Origin: Methanoregula sp.
GTDB taxonomy: Archaea > Halobacteriota > Methanomicrobia > Methanomicrobiales > Methanospirillaceae
NCBI GenBank assembly: GCA_030651815.1
Contig: JAUSBW010000065.1
Coordinates: forward strand, 1-45,236
Length of the DNA: 45,236 bases
Reading direction: 5' to 3'
The stretch's first letter is position 1. Every line of letters starts with the position of its first letter. Of this stretch, positions 7,078 through 15,956 are shown one piece after another. Made by a program: the position numbers and the translations under genes. Below the pieces are notes generated by a model, which did no database searches, was not told where the DNA came from, and saw nothing but the letters and a program-made list of their open reading frames with translations.

Positions 7078-8562
7078 TCAGTGCCTGAAGTACCGTACAC
7101 CCGTAAAAACCATCGCCATCTGCAAGCGGTTTGCAGCTTCAATGACTTCCTTATCCCGGATCGATCCACCCGGCTGAATCAGCGCTGTTGCACCGGCCTG
7201 TGCAGCAACTTCGAGCGTGTCTGCAAACGGAAGGAATGCATCAGATGCAACCGATGAGCCTTTGAGGGGGGCACAGGCTTTTCCGATTGCGATCTTTGCC
7301 GAATCAACGCGACTCATCTGGCCGGCACCGATTCCGAGCGTGCGTTTCTGATCGGCAAAAATGATGGTGTTGCTCCTGGTATGTTTGCAGACTTTCCAAG
7401 CCAGCTGAAGGGCATTCATCTCAGCAGGGGTGGGGTCCCGGTCGGTGATAACTTCCCAGTGCTCCTGGTATGCCGGAGTATGTTGTACCAGGACACCCCC
7501 ATCAATTGTCCGGATCTCATCGGCCTCTTCTTTTTTGGGAAGCACCAGCACTCGCATGGTATCTTTCTTTTTCATTACGACAAGAGCATCCGGAGAAAAA
7601 GATGGGGCAACAACCACTTCAACAAATGTTTTACAGATCTCTTCAGCCAGGCTCGCATCCACTTCACGGTTGAACGAGACTACAGATCCATAGGCTGATA
7701 CAGGATCAACTTCGCGAGCGGTCACATAGGCTAAAAAAATTTCAGAATCAACAGCAACACCACAGGGATTGTTGTGTTTTACAATGACTGCTGCGGGTTC
7801 ATCAAATTCTCTTGCGAGTCCGACTCCGGCATTGACGTCAAGGTAATTGTTGTAAGACATCTGTTTTCCCTGGATGGGTTCGATGCCTGCAATTCCACAA
7901 GTTCCATACACCGCTGCTTTCTGGTGGGGGTTCTCGCCATACCGTAAAGTCCTGCCCTGTGTGTACTGGACGGTAAAAGTTGAAGGGAAATCCGCATCGA
8001 GCCGGTAGAGGTAATTACTGATCGCTGCATCATAAGCAGCGGTCCGGGCAAATGCCTTCTTTGCAAGCATCAGGCGCTCTTCAGGACTTATGCCGTTTTC
8101 CTGAATGGATTTGGTGATCGATGGATAATCCGCAGGATCAACTACAACTGCAACATCCCGATAATTTTTGGCAGCTGCCCGGATCATGGCAGGACCACCG
8201 ACATCGATATATTCAATGAGCTCTTCCAGCCCCAGCTTTTTTGCAGACATCTTTTCGAACGGATAAAGATTGACAACCAGAAGATCTATACGGTTGATTC
8301 CATGTTTTGCCATAACGGCATCGTCAATCTGTCTTCGCCCGAGCAGACCCCCGTGAACCTTCGGGTGCAGTGTCTTGACCCGCCCATCCATCATCTCTGG
8401 AAAGCCTGTGTAACTGGATACTTCAGTAAATTTTATCCCGGCTTCTGCCAGCGTTTTTCCGGTACCACCGGAACTCATAATGCTGTATTTTTGTTCTATG
8501 AGCTCCCGCGCGAGTTTGACGATACCCGTCTTGTCCCAGACGGAAAGCAATGCCCACTTCAT
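7078..8562 (-). CDS. purH: bifunctional AICAR transformylase / IMP cyclohydrolase PurH
   Basis: This 494-residue enzyme performs the last two steps of purine synthesis: formylation of AICAR, then ring closure to IMP. The N-terminal cyclohydrolase domain begins MKWALLSVWDKTGIVKLA and carries SSGGTGKTL and DGRVKTLHPKVHGGLLGRR. The transformylase domain has RYGENPHQKAAVYG, the catalytic Lys-His in IVKHNNPCGVAV, and later IGAGQMSRVDSAKIA and GGSIRDKEVIEAAN. Length and motifs are those of the full bifunctional protein, which many archaea lack in favour of PurP/PurO. The gene stands alone on the minus strand. Confidence 0.96.
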   Translation of the reverse strand: MKWALLSVWDKTGIVKLARELIEQKYSIMSSGGTGKTLAEAGIKFTEVSSYTGFPEMMDGRVKTLHPKVHGGLLGRRQIDDAVMAKHGINRIDLLVVNLYPFEKMSAKKLGLEELIEYIDVGGPAMIRAAAKNYRDVAVVVDPADYPSITKSIQENGISPEERLMLAKKAFARTAAYDAAISNYLYRLDADFPSTFTVQYTQGRTLRYGENPHQKAAVYGTCGIAGIEPIQGKQMSYNNYLDVNAGVGLAREFDEPAAVIVKHNNPCGVAVDSEIFLAYVTAREVDPVSAYGSVVSFNREVDASLAEEICKTFVEVVVAPSFSPDALVVMKKKDTMRVLVLPKKEEADEIRTIDGGVLVQHTPAYQEHWEVITDRDPTPAEMNALQLAWKVCKHTRSNTIIFADQKRTLGIGAGQMSRVDSAKIAIGKACAPLKGSSVASDAFLPFADTLEVAAQAGATALIQPGGSIRDKEVIEAANRLQMAMVFTGVRYFRH

Positions 8563-8738
8563 GGTCTAGTGTATGCAGGACAGGAGAGAAAAAGGTATGC
8601 AGATTTACAGCAGGGGATTTTTAAAAATCACTCACGAAAATACGGGGGACTTGAAATTTTGACAGGGTTCAGTTATCCGGTGAAAAAAACTGGTCGCATA
8701 AAAACATCGGCAAAGATAATATCCGGGGTGAGATGATC

Positions 8739-9374
8739 TCACTGCCTGATCAGAACCTGGCACAGGGTTTCAACTTCTGCCTGTTCATCGGGGCTGCTCT
8801 TGTCACCCTCCTTCCATGTATCGAATGTCTCACTGATGACATCTTCCGGAACATCAGTTATCCAATCCAAAAACTCCGAACCACATGAGTTGAAATCGGC
8901 AATCCCCTGCATGATACCCATGCAGTACTCTCGTGCTTCTTCAAACAGTGAGAGTTCCTGCAATCTTTTCATCTCATAGATACCCGGCTCGACCAGCTCG
9001 TGAAACATCTCGTATGCCTTTTCGTACACATCCACATACCCATCCCTCATCCTTCCGGAATGAGCCCGGAGTTCCTCCACATCAAGACTACGAAGATCGC
9101 TATACAGATCATCTGCTACCGCCTTGCGGTCTACAAAGCGTACCCTTTTTTCGAGACACTTTGTGATCTTTTTTGCAATCTCCGGAGAAGAACCATCAAG
9201 GTGCCTCAGGCACTGCCTGCACTGGGTATCATCAGCAATCTCCATGAGCGTATCAAAGGTCAGTTTCTTGGGGGGCACCCCTGTATCCTCCCGATGATGG
9301 GCACGCTCCTGAAATACCCGGTTATTAATGGCGCACCCGTCTCCCGCAACGGCTCCGCAGCCAGAGCAGTGCAC
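8739..9374 (-). CDS. hypothetical protein with N-terminal Cys cluster
   Basis: This 211-residue soluble acidic protein is not recognised. The GTG start at 9374 puts a possible metal site at the very N-terminus (CSGCGAVAGDGC), followed by another Cys pair in DDTQCRQCLRHL around residues 50-60. The rest is predicted mainly helical (DLRSLDVEELRAH, YEKAYEMFHELVEPG, EAREYCMGIMQG). It overlaps the 3' end of the TPR protein gene by 50 bases in another frame, so the two are probably co-transcribed and translationally coupled. A start at a later Met (about residue 44) would remove the overlap and the first Cys cluster. The genes may also once have been fused. Confidence 0.6.
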   Translation of the reverse strand: MHCSGCGAVAGDGCAINNRVFQERAHHREDTGVPPKKLTFDTLMEIADDTQCRQCLRHLDGSSPEIAKKITKCLEKRVRFVDRKAVADDLYSDLRSLDVEELRAHSGRMRDGYVDVYEKAYEMFHELVEPGIYEMKRLQELSLFEEAREYCMGIMQGIADFNSCGSEFLDWITDVPEDVISETFDTWKEGDKSSPDEQAEVETLCQVLIRQ

Positions 9375-10254
9375 CCTTTGAACGAGCCCATGCTTCGATA
9401 GCGCCGGTCACGTATAGTATCGCCTCATTCCGGTCTCCAAAACCATAGTGATCCGGCATTTTTGATGACATCTTCCGGGTTAAAAGGAGATACTCAGGAA
9501 CATACGGGTTACACTTCACCGCTTCAGACAATGCGGCATCTGCTGCGGGGGAGGCCCCCTCCTTACGGAATAACCAGAGCACATGGCTATACGCAAAACA
9601 TGCCATCCCATCATCTTCGAATTCTTTGTAGAGAGCCGCAAATTCGTCGTCCAGATCCAATGCCATTAGGCGCTGGGCGAGGACATACCGAATCCCCTGG
9701 TTGTCCCCGGGGTTCAACCGGAGTGTTTCCCTGCTCACTTCAACCGATTCGTTATAGTTGTGATTCCACCAGAGGAACTCGGCAAGTGCCGCTCTCGCAC
9801 GCATGTAGGGGCGTGTGGGCAGAATGCTCCAGAAGTGTCCCACCTCTTCTGTGAAAATCTCTTTTCCCAGCACCCGTTTCCCGGCACGGACACCTTCACG
9901 GGCATATTCCACAGCAGCGGGCAGGTCGCGGTCGGCTGTATTTTCGGCAAGGATGATGTACGCCTCGGCACAATCCGGAGTGAGGGCAAGGGCTTGTTTT
10001 GCCAGATCAAGACGGCGTTTTGGATTTGCGACTTCAGCCTCGTACATCAGCTGCTGCGCCTTTTCAAGCGGGGTGTTTGCCTGTGCACGGGGAATCCCCC
10101 CATGGGCAAGCTGGTCTTTTATAAAAGCGTTGGCTTCTTCAATGGATGAAAACTGGTGGTTTGCCATGAATGCTACTACATCATTCAACGACTGCTCCGC
10201 GGCTCTCCTGTTAAATGCCGGCGGTTCAGTAGAACTGGTCGGTTTCTTCTTCAT
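9325..10254 (-). CDS. tetratricopeptide-repeat-like protein
   Basis: This 309-residue helical protein has TPR-like segments, for example ANPKRRLDLAKQALALTPDC (about 90-110), SVEVSRETLRLNPGDNQGIR (about 180-200) and AALSEAVKCNPYVPEYLLL. The C-terminal part YGFGDRNEAILYVTGAIEAW resembles bacterial and archaeal TPR proteins sometimes linked to SEC-C zinc motifs. It has no signal peptide or membrane segment. Its end overlaps the Cys-rich gene downstream by 50 bases. It probably acts as a protein-protein scaffold, with no specific partner visible. Confidence 0.65.
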   Translation of the reverse strand: MKKKPTSSTEPPAFNRRAAEQSLNDVVAFMANHQFSSIEEANAFIKDQLAHGGIPRAQANTPLEKAQQLMYEAEVANPKRRLDLAKQALALTPDCAEAYIILAENTADRDLPAAVEYAREGVRAGKRVLGKEIFTEEVGHFWSILPTRPYMRARAALAEFLWWNHNYNESVEVSRETLRLNPGDNQGIRYVLAQRLMALDLDDEFAALYKEFEDDGMACFAYSHVLWLFRKEGASPAADAALSEAVKCNPYVPEYLLLTRKMSSKMPDHYGFGDRNEAILYVTGAIEAWARSKGALLWLRSRCGRRVRH

Positions 10255-10338
10255 TTTTGAATCTCCCCATACTATGTTTTTGGATGGAGGATGATGAACT
10301 CTTGCCCGGCACCATCCTTCCCACCGCAGCGCACCTTC

Positions 10339-10437
10339 TCAGTACCAACGGCGGTACTTTCCGAAGACAAGCAGGGGCAGCAGGGTGCCGATGATAATCG
10401 CTGCGGAGATGAAGAGTGAGAGCAGAGCGGTAGACAC
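10339..10437 (-). CDS. possible 32-residue membrane peptide
   Basis: In the 290-base gap between the TPR gene and surE a minus-strand frame from GTG 10437 encodes VSTALLSLFISAAIIIGTLL, continuing PLLVFGKYRRWY and a stop. This is a single hydrophobic helix with a basic end, typical of small membrane proteins. The frame stays open upstream (RSVDQNTVR) without another clear start, so the start is uncertain. Nothing else is visible in this gap. Confidence 0.35.
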   Translation of the reverse strand: MSTALLSLFISAAIIIGTLLPLLVFGKYRRWY

Positions 10438-10547
10438 CCTTACTGTATTTTGATCTACCGAACGAAGCCGTCGGGTAAATTATGGAAAGATTTTAAAATA
10501 TGCGGTAAAGATAGGATAGACGGGTGGTGGACTGTTTTATCCACTCA

Positions 10548-11336
10548 CTAATTCCTAAATACTTTTTTTGTATCTTCTATTGCCGCATAGGAAGTGCAGT
10601 CAAGCGTAATCGGCGTGATTGATACATTTCCCTTCTTGATTGCATGCACGTCGGTACCTTCTCCGGCATCATCATAGAGCGGGCCATTGATCCAGAAATA
10701 CGACCGCCCTCGGGGATCCAGTCGTTTTTCCACACCGGTATGGAAGAGTTTGGGGGCAAGCCGGGTGATCTCGTACCCGCCTTTTACTTCTGACGGAATG
10801 TTCACATTGATCACATCTGTATGCTGTGAGAACCCATGCTCGAGTACGCGGGAGACCACATCGCGCACCACTTTTTTTGAAGCATCGAAGCTGTGCCCAT
10901 GGTTGCGGGGATCATCAAACTTGTCACCCTGGTCTTCTACCTGGAGAGAGAATGCAATACCTTTCGTGCCCTGGTTGGAACCTTCCAGAGCTGCTCCAAC
11001 GGTGCCGGAAGTCATGATCGACTCAGTGGAGAGGTTCTCACCGATATTGATCCCGCTCACAATCATCGTAGGGGCGAGTTTGAGTGCATACAGGCCGATG
11101 ATCACGGCATCCGTGGGTTTACCGGCAACGGACCAGGCCGTAATTCCGTTGATCGTGATCCGGCTTGCCCGCAGGGGTTCAAAGATAGAGATAGACCTGC
11201 CAACAGCACTCTGCTGGGTTGCCGGGGCAACAACTGTCACATTGGCAATGGGGGTGAGCGCTTCATACGCCGCCCAGAGTCCGACTGAACTTACACCATC
11301 ATCATTCGTGAGCAGGATCGAAGGTCTCATGTCCAT
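10548..11336 (-). CDS. surE: 5'/3'-nucleotidase SurE
   Basis: This is a divalent-metal-dependent phosphatase acting on nucleoside monophosphates, 262 residues. The metal-binding N-terminal motif is ILLTNDDGV. Later family motifs are APATQQSAVGRSISI, SVAGKPTDAVIIGLY and IVSGINIGENL, then TSGTVGAALEG and DVINVNIPSE. ATG codons at 11336 and 11330 are both possible starts; I keep the first. The gene is divergent from the methanofuran operon, with about 75 bases between them. Confidence 0.95.
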   Translation of the reverse strand: MDMRPSILLTNDDGVSSVGLWAAYEALTPIANVTVVAPATQQSAVGRSISIFEPLRASRITINGITAWSVAGKPTDAVIIGLYALKLAPTMIVSGINIGENLSTESIMTSGTVGAALEGSNQGTKGIAFSLQVEDQGDKFDDPRNHGHSFDASKKVVRDVVSRVLEHGFSQHTDVINVNIPSEVKGGYEITRLAPKLFHTGVEKRLDPRGRSYFWINGPLYDDAGEGTDVHAIKKGNVSITPITLDCTSYAAIEDTKKVFRN

Positions 11337-11411
11337 CTTCTATTGATGCCACCCCACAAATAGTTCACCGATCGGATAGGGTAATTTTCTCAAAGCGCAT
11401 ACATAAAAAAG

Positions 11412-12299
11412 ATGAAAGTCCTGCTTGCAGAATATGCCACCTGTCATGATCCCACCCTTGCTGCTGAGGGTGCAGCAATGTCAGACACGATAAAAAAGAG
11501 TTTTGAACGCTCCGGGTATGAAGTAGTGCTGCCCGGCAGCGGGGATTTTGAAGCGGAGATTGAACGTCTCGCACCGCAGTGCGCTATGGGGCTTGTGATC
11601 GCACCTGACCACCTGCTTGCGCGATATACGCAGATTCTTGAGCAGCACACCCACAATCTCGGTTGCAGTTTTATGACAGTCGCTCTCTGTGCCAACAAGG
11701 TGCAGACCGGAAAAATTCTGCGTTTGCATGGCGTACCTGTGCCGGAAGAAGTTACAACAGGAAAGCGGGTGATAAAACCGGTAAAAGGCTGCGGCGCGCA
11801 GGGGGTACGGGTTTCAGACAGTCCAGCGGGCGACGGGGAATTTGCCCAGCAGTATATTGACGGCGACCATTTCTCGGTGAGCATTGTGGCAAGCCGGGTA
11901 ATCGGCGATGCATGCCTGTATTTTACGGGCAATCCCCCGCTTGTCCTTGCTGTGAACCGGCAGCATATCGGGCATGCAGCAGATGGCGCGATTCAATACC
12001 TCGGTGGAGAGACACCTGTCCATCCGGAGAGGGAAGCAGAGATCATTGAGACCGCTAAAAAGGCGATCGTTGTACTCGGGGGGCAGGGATATTGTGGCGT
12101 GGATGTGGTTGTTGCCGATAAAGTATATGTAGTGGACGTAAACCCCCGGATCACAACAAGTCTTGTCGGTATTGCAGCCTGCATGAAAGAAGAGATAGCA
12201 GAGATCCTGATTGACGCTTCAAAAGGAGGTGGCCCGACTCATGTGCACCTTGCAGGAAGCGTCCGTTTTGATACGCACGGGAAGGTCTCTTTCATATGA
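11412..12299 (+). CDS. mfnD: tyramine-glutamate ligase MfnD (ATP-grasp)
   Basis: This 295-residue ATP-grasp ligase is, in methanogens, the enzyme that attaches the first glutamate to tyramine in methanofuran synthesis. The ATP-grasp core is visible: KRVIKPVKGCGAQGVRVSD (nucleotide-binding loop), QQYIDGDHFSVSIVASRVIG, GYCGVDVVVADKVYVVDVNPR (metal/ATP site with the DVNPR signature) and TTSLVGIAACM. The gene overlaps the next one by four bases (ATGA), and that next gene is also a methanofuran gene, which supports MfnD over other small ATP-grasp ligases. Confidence 0.85.
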   Translation: MKVLLAEYATCHDPTLAAEGAAMSDTIKKSFERSGYEVVLPGSGDFEAEIERLAPQCAMGLVIAPDHLLARYTQILEQHTHNLGCSFMTVALCANKVQTGKILRLHGVPVPEEVTTGKRVIKPVKGCGAQGVRVSDSPAGDGEFAQQYIDGDHFSVSIVASRVIGDACLYFTGNPPLVLAVNRQHIGHAADGAIQYLGGETPVHPEREAEIIETAKKAIVVLGGQGYCGVDVVVADKVYVVDVNPRITTSLVGIAACMKEEIAEILIDASKGGGPTHVHLAGSVRFDTHGKVSFI

Positions 12300-13249
12300 T
12301 CGGGATTGATGTGGGAGGGGCAAATCTCAAAATTGTCAATGAGAGCGGTGCCCACATCCATTACTGTCCGCTCTGGGAGCATGCACCGATCACATCACTG
12401 CTCGACCAGTACGTTACTTCACCCGATGATCAGGCAGCCGTGGTCATGAGCGGGGAGCTGGCGGATAGTTTTTCAAACAAGATGGAGGGCATCTCCTTTA
12501 TTGTGGACGCAGTGAAGAGAGCATTTCCCCGAGCCTGTTTTTACGGTATGGACGCAAAATTCCATCACCGGGCCGTGCCCCAGCTGGCAGCTGCCAACTG
12601 GCTCGCATCGGCAGCATACCTGCGGGAGGAATATCCCGATGCAGTCCTTCTCGATATCGGAAGTACCACTGCTGATATCATCCCGCTTGCCTGTTTTGAA
12701 TCGCTGTTTGGTCTTTCCGATCTCCACCGGCTCCAGAAGGGCTATCTTCTCTATACCGGCATGCTCCGGGGAAATGTTGCAACCCTTCTCCAATCGGTTT
12801 GCCTTAACGGCGAAAAAACACCGGTCAGTTCAGAATATTTTGCTATAAGTGCCGATGTGCATCTGGTTCTTAATCATATCAGCGCTCACCAGTATTCCTG
12901 CGACACTCCGGATAAGAAAGAGAAAACAAAAGCCGCATCCCTGCGCAGGCTTGCCCGCGTGGTTTGTGCGGATCTTGAAGAGACTGGCAAAGCGGGAGCC
13001 ATGCAGGTTGCAGAACAATTCTGGGAAGTGCAGCGGAACCTGATCTGCAATCAGGTAAAGAGTGTGGCAGCAGCATCTCATACCAGGCAGATTATCGTTG
13101 CAGGTATCGGGGCACAGATATTTTCAAAGGAACTGGACGGGACGGACTTAACAAAGATTTTGGGACCGGTTGCTGATGCCCTTCCTGCATATGCTGTGCG
13201 GGAACTGGCCCTTCGATCCATAAATCCTGTATCCGCTATTCCGAAATAA
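12296..13249 (+). CDS. mfnF: methanofuran biosynthesis protein MfnF (hydantoinase/oxoprolinase-like)
   Basis: This 317-residue member of the ASKHA/hydantoinase-like H4MPT-linked C1 family joins the furan moiety to gamma-glutamyltyramine, forming the methanofuran core, as known for MfnF of Methanocaldococcus. The phosphate-binding loops are clear: MIGIDVGGANLKIVN at the N-terminus and VLLDIGSTTADIIPL near residue 117, with VAGIGAQIFSKEL late in the protein. ATGA overlap with mfnD means the two are translated together. Confidence 0.85.
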   Translation: MIGIDVGGANLKIVNESGAHIHYCPLWEHAPITSLLDQYVTSPDDQAAVVMSGELADSFSNKMEGISFIVDAVKRAFPRACFYGMDAKFHHRAVPQLAAANWLASAAYLREEYPDAVLLDIGSTTADIIPLACFESLFGLSDLHRLQKGYLLYTGMLRGNVATLLQSVCLNGEKTPVSSEYFAISADVHLVLNHISAHQYSCDTPDKKEKTKAASLRRLARVVCADLEETGKAGAMQVAEQFWEVQRNLICNQVKSVAAASHTRQIIVAGIGAQIFSKELDGTDLTKILGPVADALPAYAVRELALRSINPVSAIPK

Positions 13250-13262
13250 AAGAAGTGATCCC

Positions 13263-13514
13263 ATGAACTCGTGGAAATTGAGCCTGATCCTGTTCATAGG
13301 CTCTATATTGATCACCGCCGTCTTATGGGCGCTCGGCCTGCCGTTTTACTTTCTCTTCCTCTTCCTGCCGCTGCTCCCCTTCTTCTCCCGTGGACAACGG
13401 GTCAGGCGCTGCCCGGTGTGCGGATGGGAAACCACAGGCGGCGAGCACTTCTGCCCCCATGATGCCACCCCCCTCTCCGGTGCGGGCAGCGAGCGAAGAG
13501 AGCGAGAGGATTGA
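13263..13514 (+). CDS. small membrane protein with C-terminal zinc ribbon
   Basis: This 83-residue protein has two hydrophobic helices (LSLILFIGSILITAVLWALG and FYFLFLFLPLLPFF) followed by a cytoplasmic zinc-ribbon-like tail, RRCPVCGWETTGGEHFCPHD, with ligands C-x2-C, H and C-x-x-H/D. It starts 13 bases after mfnF and may be co-transcribed. Its function is unknown. The last 190 bases lie antisense to the 3' part of the longer frame on the other strand. Confidence 0.6.
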   Translation: MNSWKLSLILFIGSILITAVLWALGLPFYFLFLFLPLLPFFSRGQRVRRCPVCGWETTGGEHFCPHDATPLSGAGSERRERED

Positions 13515-13958
13515 GAGCGGAAGGCGCATACCGAACATATCGGCGGTTGGAATAGTTCCAGATGCCCGGTTTGCATAGTTCCGGACACTGCCGCGATCGA
13601 TTGCAATTCCCATCAGCGAGAGGTGGGTGGCAGTGCGGCAGAAGGGCATAGTTGCTGCAAACGTTTTACAGAGATCGATTACCGGTGATCCGATGCGGGT
13701 ATCCGGATAAAACGGTTCATCCGCGTAACAGAGTCTCTTGCAGGATTTACAGGAAAATCGTTTTACCCGGATGTGAATGATACGCTTCTTATCATTTTCA
13801 ATAATCACGGCAAACTGTTTTTTCCGGGTGTCATATCCCCGGACTGCCCCGCCGCATGACGGGCAGGCTGCCAGATCAGAGAACTCCATCCCATCACAGA
13901 CTAAAAGTGCTGTCTGGACAATATCAATTACCATCGGGGGGAACCGGGATTTTCTCAT
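13323..13958 (-). CDS. zinc-ribbon protein resembling a transposase N-terminus
   Basis: A 211-codon frame. Residues 30-130 look real: two CxxC pairs (CPSCGG and CKSCKRLCYADEPF) flank a beta-rich segment, followed by a helical region with TATHLSLMGIAIDRGSVRNYA. This is the layout of the zinc-ribbon plus helix-turn-helix N-terminus of ISL3-like transposases and related proteins. Beyond about residue 150 the frame is low-complexity (TGEGGG, EEGEQRQEEEE) and antisense to the small membrane protein, so the true gene may be C-terminally truncated or have picked up a spurious tail. No transposase catalytic domain is present. Confidence 0.5.
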   Translation of the reverse strand: MRKSRFPPMVIDIVQTALLVCDGMEFSDLAACPSCGGAVRGYDTRKKQFAVIIENDKKRIIHIRVKRFSCKSCKRLCYADEPFYPDTRIGSPVIDLCKTFAATMPFCRTATHLSLMGIAIDRGSVRNYANRASGTIPTADMFGMRLPLSILSLSSLAARTGEGGGIMGAEVLAACGFPSAHRAAPDPLSTGEEGEQRQEEEEKVKRQAERP

Positions 13959-14119
13959 GGGGATTGTTCCTGTGCATGAAATCGATGCTGCGCAATAGTG
14001 CCGCGAGCTGATGCACTGTTTTTATGATGAGTACTCCATAAATACCCACGGTTAATCATCAAATCGTTCGCGGGATTAAAAAATTTACCGGAAAAAAGAG
14101 GTATTTTTAAAGTATCCGA

Positions 14120-14575
14120 TCATTTCCATTTGAAGATCGGAATCATCGGTTTAAGCGGATCGAACTCATTTCCCAGCGCGGATAATGCGTACGTCCGGGA
14201 AAACGCGTCCTTTTTTTCATTTTCAAATGTTACCACAACTTTGACTTCCTCAATCATCGAAACGAGCGGGCAGGTATGGGATTCGTCCACTGCAAGGGAT
14301 GGCACATCATACTCGGCATTCATGGGAACAAGGGCCACATGGATATGTAACGCTGTTGAGTTCCCGGAATTTTTTAAGATTATTGATTTGGCATCATCCG
14401 CCAGGCTCGCCACCACATCAGGAAGATATGTACTGTCGCGCATAATCTGCAGTGACATAAATAATGTAATTACCAGTACAAAGACGATACCTGCCAGATA
14501 GATATCTAAAATAAAATAGAGAATGATAGTGATGGCAATACCCAACACCAGAACGATCTGAGATTTTTTATCCAT
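14120..14575 (-). CDS. hypothetical membrane protein
   Basis: This 151-residue protein has two close hydrophobic helices near the N-terminus (IVLVLGIAITIILYFILDIY and LAGIVFVLVITLFMSLQIM). A soluble domain of about 95 residues follows, rich in beta-strand-like segments (SIILKNSGNSTALHIHVALV, VKVVVTFENEKKD). Patterns such as NSGNSTALHIHV recall Ig-like folds. No family is recognised. It is divergent from fdhC across a 476-base gap. Confidence 0.55.
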   Translation of the reverse strand: MDKKSQIVLVLGIAITIILYFILDIYLAGIVFVLVITLFMSLQIMRDSTYLPDVVASLADDAKSIILKNSGNSTALHIHVALVPMNAEYDVPSLAVDESHTCPLVSMIEEVKVVVTFENEKKDAFSRTYALSALGNEFDPLKPMIPIFKWK

Positions 14576-15051
14576 ACTTCATTGTTGTTCATCTATCCTT
14601 TTTTGTTTAACGGTTTATCTTTCTTAAAAAAACAGTATGCCTGTGGGAAAAATTTCGCAAAAAACTGCACTGTTTTTTTGTTTCTGTCATTATCCAATTT
14701 ACGATTGGATAATATGTGGACATACCTGACTAAAAACCGGAACCATACATCAGCTTTGTTTTCTCCTGACTGCGCGTCATAAAAAAATCTTTTTTTTTCC
14801 TTGTTGTAATGTTTTTTTTATTTCTTTCTGATTCAATGCGATTCAATAAGTTTATTAATAATACTATTTCGTATATCATATTTCATTAACACAAGGGAAA
14901 TGGTTTTTCCCGATTCATTGCTTTACACGTGTTTGATTGACAAACAATTAGAAAATTATTAATATCCACACAAGAGAGTGTAAAATGACCTATACGGAAA
15001 AGTGATTTAATACGTTGCTGGTATAGGTGGACAATTGAGGTGTGTTAAAAA
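14576..15051. promoter_or_regulatory. long AT-rich gap with candidate fdhC promoter
   Basis: This 476-base non-coding stretch is very rich in A and T. A TATA-like run (AATTATTAATAT, about 14953-14965) lies about 90 bases before the fdhC start, leaving a fairly long leader. A short inverted repeat around 14900-14920 (GGGAAATGG / TTTTTCCC) is visible. GAGGTG at 15036-15041 is the likely ribosome binding site of fdhC. A 66-codon frame at 14582-14782 has no coding character and is not called. Confidence 0.35.
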
Positions 15052-15933
15052 ATGGTGTTTCATCCTCCGGTTGCAATCGTCGCTAAGGCTGGCGATGCCG
15101 GTAAATACAAAGTAGGTCTGCCCGCGTGGAACATGGTCCTTCGTGGATTCATGTCTGGCGCATACATCGCCATGGGTGGGGCCCTTGCAACAGTGTGCAG
15201 TACAGGTATTGTCTATTCAGCAGCACAAATTACCGCGGGCGCAGTTCCCGGTGGTTTCGCATCAGCAGGAATGTCACAGTTGATCCTTGGTGCAGTGTTC
15301 CCGGTTGGGCTTATCATCACCGTTCTTACGGGTGCTGAGCTCTTTACTGGTGACGCAATGCTCGCCCCGATGGCTGCATTCATCCACAAGATCAGCTGGA
15401 ATCAGGTCCTGAACCTGTGGCTCTGGGTATATATCGGAAACCTGATCGGTTCTGTCGTTTGGGCATATATCTGTGCCAACGGTCCGTTCGTTTCGTTCAA
15501 TGAAGCAGGTGTTGCTACAATTACTGCTTTCGGTACCAGGGCAATAGCCATTGCCGGTGCCAAGGTGAGTTACGTTGGAATGATGGGCATGTGGTCTGCA
15601 TTCTTAAAGGCAATTGCCTGCAACTGGCTTGTCAACCTCGCTATCCTCCTCGGAATTTGTTCTGATGACATGGTCGGCAAGTTCTTTGGTATCTGGTTCC
15701 CGATCATGGCCTTCGTTTCCAGCGGATTCGAACACTCTATCGCGAACATGTACTTTATTCCTGCAGGTATCTTTACCTCAATGCTGACTGGTGTTCCAAC
15801 TACAGCAAACTGGATCAACATGTGGACGTCCAACGTCATTGTTGTGACCCTCGGTAACATAGTGGGCGCATTATTCTTCGTTGGTATCATCTACTGGGTT
15901 GCGTTCCGTAAAGAGATCGCAGCACTGAAGTAG
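15052..15933 (+). CDS. fdhC: formate transporter FdhC (FocA/NirC family)
   Basis: This 293-residue membrane channel brings formate into the cell as methanogenic substrate. It has six membrane segments. Family motifs are FMSGAYIAMGGALA (first helix), GAVFPVGLIITVLTGAELFTGD, LWVYIGNLIGSVVWAY, KAIACNWLVNLAILLG and SGFEHSIANMYFIPAGI, with the loop His used by FocA-type channels in FEHSIANM. No formate dehydrogenase genes are next to it here, unlike the fdhCAB clusters of some methanogens. Codon use is that of a well-expressed gene. Confidence 0.93.
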   Translation: MVFHPPVAIVAKAGDAGKYKVGLPAWNMVLRGFMSGAYIAMGGALATVCSTGIVYSAAQITAGAVPGGFASAGMSQLILGAVFPVGLIITVLTGAELFTGDAMLAPMAAFIHKISWNQVLNLWLWVYIGNLIGSVVWAYICANGPFVSFNEAGVATITAFGTRAIAIAGAKVSYVGMMGMWSAFLKAIACNWLVNLAILLGICSDDMVGKFFGIWFPIMAFVSSGFEHSIANMYFIPAGIFTSMLTGVPTTANWINMWTSNVIVVTLGNIVGALFFVGIIYWVAFRKEIAALK

Positions 15934-15956
15934 ATTAACCACACATACTATTTTTA

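Noticed and set aside
8302-8736. 144-codon plus-strand frame over the 5' end of purH
   Set aside because: It is mostly antisense to a certain gene and reads like its shadow.
14582-14782. 66-codon frame upstream of fdhC
   Set aside because: The composition follows the AT-rich background, with no ribosome binding site and no recognisable pattern.
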